In this document: one piece after another, positions 22,201 to 34,200 of the stretch
How positions within the stretch are numbered: position 1 is the stretch's first letter
Layout of the letters: each line of letters opens with the position of its first letter
NCBI GenBank assembly: GCA_026936325.1
Contig: JAPTHN010000015.1
Span: 6,596,767 to 6,660,766, forward strand
DNA: 64,000 nucleotides
Reading direction: 5' to 3'
DNA from: Platynereis dumerilii
Lineage: Eukaryota; Annelida; Polychaeta; Phyllodocida; Nereididae
Notes under the pieces: model-generated
What the model was told of the DNA's origin: nothing
Database searches by the model: none
The model's input: only the letters and a program-made list of their open reading frames with translations
Program-made: the position numbers and the translations under genes

Positions 22201-25200
22201 TGAACTCTCGTCAAACTTTCTCAAGTTTGGTAAATTCATCATTATTAAAGGTAGTTCATTTTCTCAGAATTGGGATGCATGCCCTGCATCTTAACATTCT
22301 ATGAAAAAGAATAATGCTTGAGTGATATTTACTTGCTGGCAATATTGTTTTGCTATAGTACTATATAGTCATGATAATTACAGTTTCGACAACTCTCTGT
22401 AAAAAATAGGTGCTCGCTTTGGTACCTTCCATTTTCCTGGTCTGCTACAAGACCATTAGTTCTTCATGCAGTGTTTTCAGAATGTTGTCCTACTTTAATA
22501 ATTGACATTTTTGTCACATTTATCATGCAAAGCAAAAAGCAGGCCTGTAGAGTATGCCACAGTTCTATGTTTGGAATTGATTGTTAAAAATATTTTGTTT
22601 TTAACCTCTTGGGTCATAGTACATCATGTACATCTCTACAGTAGTATTAAGTACAAGTGTCTTGTTCCAAAAAGAGGGTGTCTATTTCTAATTTTACAAG
22701 CCATAAAACTCGCAACTTGTGCCAAGTGTCCATTGCAGAAGTTGTTTGCTGAAAATTGGTTAAAAAAACAAACTAGTTGAACTCGAAAAAGAAACTTTTC
22801 GGTCACTCCCAACCTTATTTTAAAGTAGAGTATGTGTTTGATAAATATTTCATCAATAGAAATGGAGTTGGATACCTGAAATGAAATTTTTACCCTCGAT
22901 AAAAATCTCTTCCTTACTGTATCATACTGTATGCATAATTGTATATCTGTATATTGCATAGACTTCTGAGGACCATTTTTACAAATGAAAAATTATGCAA
23001 AATTGGTCTAAAACTTGAGCTTATTGGTATTGATTTATAGAAAGAAACCGACCACTGACTTGGAATTAACTGGTGTGAGAAAAACTCCTCTTAAAACTGA
23101 TAATTTATCAACTGTCTCATGTAACGTAATTTATCTTTGTCCATCTCTATTTCCTTATGTGAGCCTTACTTTTAATAGTTGGTACGTGCCATTTCACAGG
23201 AAATCTGAGGAAAAGTCTCGCCAGGGTCCGGATCACATTAATGCATAGACAGGCTGAAATAGTGCAATTTTCTGTTAAAAATGCAAGAAATAGCATGAAT
23301 AATTGTCATGAATGTGATGTATTTATATGATTATGTTATTTATTCATTAATATTTTTATATTTTTCAGTGGCGTTTTCAAGCCTGGTACAATGAATGCGA
23401 TCATGGGGGCCACAGGGAGCGGAAAAACATCGTAAGTCAATTTCTTTCATTATTCAAACAAAAATTAATGCAGTTTAAACAAGGACTTTACCCTATCGGT
23501 GTCAAGAACTTATATCGAGAATGTTGCAGTCAATATGTAATACTTTTTCCAATTCACTGCATATTTATTTGAAAAGGTATAAATAACTTTTAATATCAAT
23601 GACTTTTTCTTTTGTTAACCGGCCTAAGGCCCGGTTAATCCAGGAGCTGTAAACGAATCTGGTGAAACCAAAACATTTATCACAAACCAGTAACCATGAT
23701 CCAGTAACCACGAACCTGTAACCAGTAACCACATATGCTGGTTACTGAAGTTTTTCCGACATAACGATGTTTTCGAGAAATGAGGGAATGCGAAATAAGG
23801 TTATCGAGTGTCATGTTGGTCAGATCGCGTATTTATCGTGTTATAAATGGATATTAACTGAAAGAAGTACTTGAAAATTTTATTTTGGGCCGTGGTCGTG
23901 TTTTCGTGTGACCGGAAGTAGTTGCCACGCGGCGCATGCGCGTACGAAATTCGTTGTTTTTTCAATTAATTTTGCCTAAATACGACAGAACTGAGTTAAT
24001 TGATGTGTTAATGATGTTAAAATCGTTGTAGAATGCAAAGAAACTGCTAGAAAATGTTGTTTTTGCCGATTCGTCGTATATTTCTATGACCGGAAGTGGT
24101 TCCCATGCTGCGCATGCGCGTAGAAATATTCGCTCGAGTGAAGAAGAAGGCCGCCATTGCTGAAATACGACATCGATGACATAAAAAAAAGAAGCGATTT
24201 GCAAGGTTGTAGACGATTGTACAAGTTGAACATTGTCAAGGTAGGCATTTGAAGTGCTACTGCGCTTGTCAAGTTAACAAATTCCGCTCTAATTGTAAGT
24301 TTCTCTCCTTGCTGTTCAGTTGTTAAAATCTGACAGTGGTTTTGCTGCTTCAGTGCTTGGTAAAAAATTGGATTAATTTTATGCATGTGCGCGGTAATTA
24401 AGCGCTTTGACTTACTTAAGCGATTATACAGTACATGTTCATATTGTCGATAATAGTTAGTGTGCATTTATTGTGTTACTAATTTTGCCTTTTTTGACAG
24501 TTGATTCACTTGCTTGACAGTTGCTGGCAGAACCATTTTCAACTATTAAATTGCATTGTTTCTTGTGTGATTGAGTATTTGAAGGCAAAACATTCATTTA
24601 TATGGTTTGATTTAAAGGTTAAACGAGCTTACCTGTTAAGTGAAGTTTAACCTGGATTCTGTTGATCTTCCGATAGTCCCAGGAGAGTTTATACGAGAGA
24701 GCGCCGCCTATTGTCAATATTTAAAGTGACCTACTTGGAATTTGATATTAAGGGTGGGAGAGGAGGGCGTATAAACTCTCCTGGGACTATCGGAAGATCA
24801 ACAGAATCCAGGTTAAACTTCACTTAACAGGTAAGCTCGTTTAACCTTTAAATTCTGTCTCACTTCCAAGTCCCAGGATCCCTTATACGAGAGGTTTAAA
24901 GAACCAAATTCCAAGAGGGAGGAATAAAGGAAAAAGAAAGGAAGCCAAGCCAGAACAAGAAGGCTGCCTGGTTGTGTGTATCTGGCCCCAGCATCCGGCC
25001 ATATACCACTGTTCATACATAACCCAGCCTACTTCGGGTTGGTCTGCACTGCTGCCCCCCCCCCCTTTTTGGCTTGCCGTTCGTGAACGTCAAGCCTATG
25101 TAATCGTTAAGCGGAAGATTGCCGCGAAACGACGAAGATTTGAATGGGTCGATCGCATTTTGGCAAAAAATCGGGTCCAGAACAAGCGGAAGTTCCCTAA

Positions 25201-28200
25201 ACCAGTCATGCCACAAACAATCAGCATAACAATCATATCCCCGCTAAAAATACTCCACAACACGATGTCCCCGTGTAATGTTTTCATGCACGGCTCGTCA
25301 TCAATGCAGCCACGCAAACTGGCACTCACTCGGATTCACGCGAAACCACTCTCCGCTAGAGGGAGCCACAAGGCGCCATGCTGCACGACGCCTAGTGGAG
25401 ACCGTCAGTACTAGCACCCACTGCATTTCTCATGCAGTTTGAGCAGCGAGTAGTCCCACAATCTTTTTACACAGGTAGGGGGTCTGGGGGCATTCCCCCC
25501 AGGAAAATTTTTCTGGGAACCAGTGGAAATGGTGGCTTCTGGTGGACTTGATCCAGTCCTATTGACATCATCCTGTCTCATTGACAGCAGGGGAAAGGTC
25601 TAGGCTTCCCTGGAGAAATGATGTTGAGGACCTACTGCAGAATGTGTACAAAAATTCTGAAATCATATAATAATGAGTCAACTTCAATGACATTGTGACC
25701 TTCTCTTATACATAGCATAATCTGAATCTGAAATAATTGTATACTCAGCAATAATTTTTTTCTCCATATATTTATGCCATTATATAGATGGCCCCTCTGC
25801 AGAGGTCTCCCGTCCCACTTCATTATAACAATTAGAAGCAAATAAAATTTTGATTAATATTGAAAATCTTATATATGGGAAAAACAACAAAAATCTGATT
25901 CTGAATCTAGGGCCTAGACACACAGTGATGAGAAATTTACATTGCCTACTTATGATTAATATAAGCAAAAGTTTCAGTAAGACCATAGGAATAACCACAA
26001 AATGTCCATACATGTATCTCAGCACAATATGTATAATCCACAAGGTCTATATGCTTATGGAGATACAGCTTGCAAATAACAAGAAGCACCACATCACTAG
26101 GCATAGCAAGCAGAAATCATAACATTAGAACAAATACCTTTTTTGTAAAGATGTCCACAAAACTAGCCATGTTCCTCTTTTCTGTTCCTCTCAAGTACAT
26201 GTCATGTAGTACACTGAATTAGGCTACCAAGGCTGGTCTTTATATACTGCATACTGAGCAGTAGCTGAGCTCAAAAGTTGGCATGTTCTGTCTAATTTTT
26301 GCAATTACTCATTGAGCTGTGTCAAAGAAAGTATCAACTCAATTGGCTTGAGTTTGCAGGTAGTGTCTACTGATTGCAATTACTCATAGAGCTCAGCCAG
26401 TGTCAGAGGTAATATCAGTTGATGGTAATTGGCTTGAGTTGACAGGTAGTGTCTTATGATTGCAATTACTCAATGAGCTATCAGTGTGATGGAAAATATC
26501 AACCAATTACAATTGGCATTCAGGGTTAACTAAAAAGTGTCAGAAAATGTTCATTTTTGTGAAATCCAATTGAGCTGATGACAGAATAAATGTAATTTCA
26601 ATTGCATTTTCATGTTTGCTTGATTTATTTTGATATTAAGGATGCTGTTAGCACAACAGAACACAATTTATGAAAGTAAACAAATGGTGTATTTTGATTG
26701 ATCAAAACATACCTGTTATAAACATGTAATTATTTTGATGATTACAAAATAAAGTATTGGTCCTTGTAGGTTTAATTAACACTCTACACAATAAATAAAA
26801 TGTCATAATTTGTGGCTAATTAATTAAAAAAATAGCAACATTTTGATGATGGCTGTTGCAAAAAATACTGTGATACATAATTCTGTGGATGAGCTTTCAG
26901 ATATAAAACTTTTTTTTTTAAACTAAGGGTTCAACAACAAAGGTCCTAATTTCAAGATACAAATTCATAATTTTCAAATGTATGTTTATAATTTTCTGGT
27001 TTTATTTCAATATCATTTGAAACAATCAGGTTCTTAATATTTCTTGACTCTGTCTGTCAGACTTTTCAGAATTTCATGCTTTTGTGGCGTTTACTCTGGC
27101 AATGTATGCATGTCAAGTAGCATTGTCATTTCCTTGATTACGAAAGGCATAACATAATTGCATTATCTTTTTGAATTTTTTTTGGTCAATTTCATGTATT
27201 TTTCCTACCATCCAAAATTCCGATAAACATACATGTCTCTAGTAAGTATTGATGACTATTATACATGAATATCGCTATCACCGACTCCATGTTAATCAAT
27301 GCCCCTTCAATATAATGCCAAAACGGCAAGCTTTGAATCCTCGGATTCTTGTTAAGCAGAGGCATTTGGAGATTTATTTCATGTTGTAAACCTGATGTCT
27401 CTCCGAAACCCCATAATGGAGTTCCTAGGCTCAATGTCGAGAGCACCCTTAAACTATATTCTGTATTATACGTGTATTTGAAAATTTTTACTTTGACCCA
27501 TCAGTACTCATGTCCATGGTCACTGGTGAGTAGGATATCGTCATGGCCATTATGGCCATTGAGATTTAGTCTTTGGTCTGATGGCAAAGCTTGTTATGCC
27601 CAACTATGAGGTTATATTTGGTAAAGAAAGGCCATTTACCGGCCTATTTCAAACATTCATACACTGTTTTGGAGGCAAATGCAGCTCCCCAACACTAGAG
27701 GAAAGTGGTAGTTGGTGACAAGGTGATTACCATGAGGGTTCAGAAGAACCTTATTCTATATATATATATATATATATATATCCTGATTTGAATAAAAATT
27801 GGCAATCTATGGCTTGATTAACAATTCATGCTGTGTACGCAGGGAGACACTTCTCATACATGCTGTGTGGGGAGTGTGGCCCTGATCAGATGATCAAACG
27901 ATATGACCCCTGATGGTGTAATATGCCATGCATTTTTGTTATGCCTGGATTTAATGGTTTTACTTAAAGTTGTTCGAGTAACCACAAAGATAAGTTGTGC
28001 TTTGTAACCTTGAGTAATGCCAGTCAATGCAGCAAAATAACATAGGTTTGTCTGGCTGATAAGCACATGTGAGGGGATTAAGCAATGTCCAAGAACCCAT
28101 TAAGAAAAAATCCATGGAATTGGCGTATCGTGAGATATATCTATAGTGTGATATATATCTCTGACGATGGCAATATATAGAGTCGGCAACGACAAATTGA

Positions 28201-31200
28201 AATACACCACAAACCCTTCGGGTGCCATGTCATAGCATATACATATAGCTGTATATGTATGTGGCAATTGAACTTCCAAGTAAAATGTACAACCTTGAAC
28301 GTTCCAAGTGCACATTGATAGCTTTGTTCAATTGTGATAGGCGCAATACATTAGCAATGATAGATGTGAGAACTATTCTGATGAGTACTGATAAATTGGA
28401 AATATGTAGGTGGTGTGTGACAGTCAAAGGCTACTGATGCCAGCCAATATAAATACTAGCCAGTCGAAACAAAGCCCTGTGATGAAACCCTGTGAAAAGT
28501 TTGCACCAGAGCAGACTTCGATTCATGAACAAAGCAACCTATAAATTTGGCAAATTTCTTTTTAAAATTTATAATATTATTATTATTATATTGTGTGACT
28601 TGATGACTTACAGCGTACAGCTGTGGTTGCAGCGAAGCCATAATAGTAGGCCTATGTTTATGCAAAGGAGGAAAGCGGTGTGTCCTTTTCCGGCCCATTG
28701 TTAAAAATGCCACTTCGGACACCCTTACACAATCTTTTTAGAAAAGAGAGTGAGGTGGTAATGCCGAAACAAGTAGCAGCAAATTAATTAATGTATACAT
28801 GGGTGAACTATAAATCAACCATTCTTTATGTTCAAAAAATATGGCAGAACTACCATAAGGCAGGTAAATGTGCCTGTAAATCAGCAAAGTAAATAGAGTA
28901 ATTGCCCTCCAAGTAAAACCTGATGCCGATACAATTGCGTGGTTGACGCCAAACAAGTTGCATGGATCTTTGTGAGGTTGAATCATTCGCTGTTGAATCA
29001 TTCGCTGTTGAAGGCTGGTGTGACAATATGTAGCAAGCAAGGCAAGTGCTATGAGAGAATAGCATGATAAATAAAAATATAACGCCTGTGCAGTGTGAAC
29101 AAAGAATGCGACATAGGTGCAGAGTCCACACATTGCATCCGTTGAATAGATAATTCATTAAAGTCATTAGTGTGTACCTAAGTGAGAACCATTCAAAATC
29201 AATGACTTTTTGGCAGGTGATTCGGACCGCAGCCCGCGAATGAGTGTGTTGTCTTGGACTAAGTAATTTCCATGTGAATGAATGGGAGAAACCCAGCGGA
29301 CATAGTAATTCCCATGTGCATTGATGGGAAAACGACAGTAACTGCAGTTTGTTGTCGTTTATGATTGTGGCCACCAAATTGACATAGTAACAATGTGGTT
29401 TGCATGTACAATTTGTTCATGTATTACTGGTTCCAATCCATGCTGTGATGATGTGGATCTGAGATCCAAGAAGTGATTCTTATCTGGGAGATACGGATGA
29501 ACATTCAATTGTTGTGCTGTTGACAACATAAACAGTGCAGTGTGCTGCTGGCAGCCTTGTACAGTGTACTGCTGGAGTAAACCGGCAACTCCGTAAAAGC
29601 ACATGTGACAGAAAAGATTTCATCCTAGGAACCCAAGAGTGGGACAAATGATTCATTTTCGCTACATCCATGTGAATTACATGTAGGAGACATAAGACAT
29701 GTAGGAGACATAAGTCCCCTAATCATTGATGTCAACCTGTTAGGAAACCTGATTGGTGTGTAATGGTTTAACATTGTTTATTTCGTAATCTTGTGCTTTC
29801 AGTCAAGATTTATGGGTGGTATGCTTACCACCACCTATATATAACCATTGCTGTGGCCGATGGCAAGGCATCAAGCCGAGCAAGCCAGGCCTATGAATTT
29901 TTGTTATTTCAGGCCTAAGTCTACCTCCTTGCCGATCACAAATTGTGCCTATTCGTAGCACCACTAATGGCCAAATGCAGCATAAAGAGAAAAGAAACCC
30001 TTGGAGTTTGATGTTGTTCTTCCCTGGCAGTTCAGCAGGACTGACCATTGGAATTTTTATGAAACATGGTAGATGTGGTCATGGCGGAGCAGAGGCAATG
30101 GGTATGCCAATGAACTAGTTTGAGGCAAACTTTTCCTGTATTGTGTTTCCTTTCAATTGTAGCTGTGAGCGATTAGTTTTGACCATGGTAATGACATTGG
30201 CACACTTGTAAAGTGGCAATCTCGGAAAAATGTGAGCATGATTTCTCAGGCTGACTGATACAAGTAACTTTAGGCAAAAGCCAAGGCCACAAGGTGTAGT
30301 GAATGAAGGGTCTCTCCAAGAACAGAAGGAATTTGGCCATGTAGTGACAAATTTCCAATTCTAGCGGCTCTAGCCATCATATCATGTACATTGGACCCTT
30401 CATACAGATCTGAAGGGATGTCATCATTCCAAGCACTGAAAAAGTTATAATTTATTTCCCATATGACAGTAGCACATGTGCCAGGCAGTAGTTGCCTTCA
30501 GAAATGTGCATATGGTGAAGCATGCACCCAGAAGTGTAAGCCCAAGGGCCTGGGACTACCACACGAAGTATTAAGTTATACTGGTCTTCACAAGGCATAT
30601 TGCCATCGGTTGGCACTGTTTGTCCCAGATTGTAGGTCAGGAAAAACCTGATTCAGACCCTTTCACCTGTCTGTGTCACCAAACTATAGGCTTATTGCAT
30701 GAATTCTTTCAATCACAAGTCTTTCCAGTAATTCTGAGACTGGGCTTTCAGCTGTCATGAACTTCCAGCTCTTGAGACAACAGAGAAGGCCAAAACTGTG
30801 TAATCAGTTTCTTTGCCATCAAAGGGATTGCCTGACCACTGCCCAGCAGTCTTTGATTTATAAGCCTTTCACTCATTCACTGATATTCAGTTCTCTTGAG
30901 ACCATAAAGTTCTATGCCGAACTGTGCTGACAGTGCTGTCAACTTGGTTCTCAGACTCAGCTATCAACTGTCATAACTTCCCAGGGCAGAAAATTCTTCA
31001 ATTGAGACACGAGACTGTGCTGCCACCTGCCATAAACTTATGAGGGCAGACAATTTCACAAGTGAGACAACAAATCTCGGGAAGGGAATGAAATGATTTT
31101 AGCTCATCTCTTAACAAATTCCAGCACATGGTACTTCAGGAAAGGTTGGAAATGGCATTCCAATCGTTTTCCCATCAAGGGGAAGGCCAGTATAGCTGTA

Positions 31201-34200
31201 AACAAGCCTGAAATAGCGCGGCCGTGCTGGCCGAATTGGGTCATCCTGACCTATAAAAACCCAGACTTTCCAAGTCGTATTGATGCCAATCTTGGCCTGT
31301 CAGTGAAATATAGGGTCAGTTGGTCTGATTTCTGTCCAAACATGTACCTCATGCCACATCTGGCTACATTTGACAGTGAAACTCACTGGATGAAGTTGGA
31401 TTAATATCTTGGCATTACATGCCCGGAGGCCATTTTTCTGCTGTTGAGCAGGACGGAAATGAGGTTGACCAATCACAACGAGTGTAAGCGGTCATGTGAC
31501 GCCTAAACGGCGCTTGTAACACTGCTTCTGATTGGCTGATGGAGCCAAGAGCATGGCTGTCGACGACAGCATTAATGAGCTTTCCCAACGGGAAATAAGC
31601 ATCGAAAACCATCACATTTCGAGCTTTATGAGTGTTGCCCAGCTTCACAGGGACTTACATCAAGAAATGAAACCATGAGCAGGCGAATCCAACGCCAGGG
31701 AAAAAGGAGAGAGGATGCTGAAAATGCCCATGTTTGGGCTTCTTGTGCCAAACTTTACATGGCTGCAAGATGCATCTCCAACTGCTCCCGTAAACAAGCG
31801 GCCGTAAGTAGCGGAGAAACTTCACATCTCCCATGCTACATAGCCCAAAATAATCCAGAACTATTGTTTCATCACTGAGCATCATTGAGATGGTGAGAAA
31901 CCATTATAACTCAAGAAATTGACAATTTTCCCTCCCCAGTGCAAGCTTCACATGCAGCCTGGGGAGAAGGAACGGCACAATTGACAATAGGCGGCGCTCT
32001 CTCGTATAAGGGATCCTGGGACTTGGAAGTGAGACAGAATTCATATTGTGTATCATAGTTTTGGTAAAGTTATGTTGTGGCACAAAGTTATCAGTTTTTG
32101 ACAGTTGCTTGACTGTTGCTGCCACAACCATTTCCACACTGAAATTGCATTGCATCCTGTATGATTGAGTATTTGAAAGCTTAGCTTTCATTTATATACA
32201 TATTGATCCATATTGTGCTTGATAGTTTCGGTGAATTTACGTTGTGTCACAAGTTTTGCTTTTTTTGACAGTTGGTGTCTTAATTTGTTGTGGTTGATGT
32301 TTTGATTGTTAATTTGTTGTCACTTTATGTACTGTCAAAATTCAGGTTTCAGTACTCCTTTGTAAATTCTTTTGCACATTTTGTTCATTGAATTGAATCT
32401 GTTTGCTACGGTTATTTGTCACTTAAATTATTTGTAGATGTTAAAAGTTGCAGATAGAGTTCTTGCTGCGCCTTAGTCTATATATACCGATATATTTGCA
32501 TTGTAAGGAAATAGCTTCAAGTAAGTTAATCTATATGCTGTTGCTGTTCAGTTTTATACCACTGACACAGTGCGTTTTTGCTTAGAAGTACGTTGAAAAT
32601 ATTGGATTAATTTAGTACCTGGCGCAGTAAATGAGCGCTTTGATTTACTTATGCTGAATGATATATTGATTGATGTTGTCTCTTGATCTTTGTCTTGTGT
32701 CACTAAGTTTTCATTTTTTGACAGTTCCTTGATAGTTGTTGCCACAACCATTTCCAGCAGTTCTGTTGCATTCATTGCATCTTGTTATGAACTTGTACGA
32801 TTGTAAAGTGTCACATTGAGCATTCATGAACATGTTGTAATATATATAGAAGTTGTGATTTGCACGTCCTGTTATTGTAATTGATTGAAAAGTACAAATT
32901 TACCTTCAAAGTGCGATTTCAGTAAAAATTGAAAGGTGCAGAGTTGCCGCTTAAAGTATCAGTTTTTCTGTTGCATTTTCAGTTGTAAACCACTGACATT
33001 GTTCTTTTGATTTTGACAGTTCCGTCATTCGCTTTTAACTGTATGTAATAATTGGAAAGGTGTTCACATTGAATTGTTGTCCAACAATAGGGTTGTCTAG
33101 AACTTTATCATCAATTGATGCTTACCATACCTGTTGTTGTAAATGTGTATGTGCTACTTGTGATTTTTCTGTTTTTTGAACCCAAATTGTACTTTTATCA
33201 TCAATTCACGCTTGCATTACCTTGTTTACATATTGTTTCATTTGGCACTTGTGTCAGTCTTTGGCAATTGATTTCTTACAAATAGAAGCAGTCTTTTAAT
33301 TTGGACATAGTCAGTGTGATTGTTGCCATTTGCCTTTGAAGTCTGTTTATATTGTTATTTGTGTTTTAGTTTTGCGACTTGGCTTACAGCGAGGGTCTTT
33401 GTTTGCCTGGATTGTCACCTGTTCCAGTCAATTCTGAATATTTCTGGGTTTCAGATGAGAATGAGACGTTAATTTGAAATTGAAGCGGTGTTTTATTTCT
33501 GTGTGCACTAATTTGCTGTTTCATTTGGTGTACAAAAGCAGTCTTTGAACTGGGACATTGTCAGTGTGATTGTTACTATTCTGTCAGTGTGATTGTTACT
33601 ATTCTGCCTTTGAAGTCTGTTTATTCTTTGTTTATTCTTGATCATTTGGAAGTACATGATGAAGTGGTGATTGCCTGTGTTGCTCTTGATCGAAAAGAAC
33701 ACATTTGCCTTTGAAGTGCACTTGAATTTAAATGAAAGGTGTGAACTTGCATTATTTAAGTTAATTGAAAGGTTTAGAGTTGGCTTTGAACTATTTAAAG
33801 GTTGCAGATTTGCATTTGATGTCCTAAGAGGTGCGGACTTGCCTTTGAAGTCCAAAAAAGGTGCGGACTTGCCTTTGAAGTCCAAAGAGGTGCGGACTTG
33901 CCTTTGAAGTCCAAAGAGGTGCGGACTTGCCTTTGAAGTCCAAAGAGGTGCGGACTTGCCTTTGAAGTCCAAAAAAGGTGCGGACTTGCCTTTGAAGTCC
34001 AAAGAGGTGCGGACTTGCCTTTGAAGTCCAAAAAAGGTGCGGACTTGCCTTTGAAGTCCAAAGAGGTGCGGACTTGCCTTTGAAGTCCAAAGAGGTGCGG
34101 ACTTGCCTTTTGAAGTCCAAAGAGGTGCGGACTTGCCTTTGAAGTCCAAAGAGGTGCGGACTTGCCGTTGAAGTCCAAAAAAGGTGCGGACTTGCCTTTG

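Larger units (their letters stand above)
24851..32041. mobile_element. TIR DNA element X, 43-bp perfect TIRs, no transposase found
   Basis: Left TIR 24851-24893 and right TIR 31999-32041 are exact complements (AATTCTGTCTCACTTCCAAG...). The right end also shares GAGAGCGCCGCCTATTGTC with element Y. Inside are a small Helentron (25072-27353), tandem repeats and unremarkable sequence. I recognise no transposase motif. Either it is a large non-autonomous element or the two TIRs belong to separate members of the family. It interrupts the Helentron leader. Confidence 0.65.

Noticed and set aside
24084-24467. 127-codon minus-strand ORF
   Set aside because: Overlaps the promoter-like module and leader repeats of the Helentron and has no known motif.
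24974-25414. 146-codon ORF with a basic stretch resembling Harbinger-type transposases
   Set aside because: The likeness is limited to a few Arg/Lys residues. The ORF crosses a C-run and the 5' end of element C, and no catalytic motif follows.
28850-29377. 175-codon minus-strand ORF in element X
   Set aside because: No recognisable domain, internal short duplication, no splice or start context. Looks like chance.
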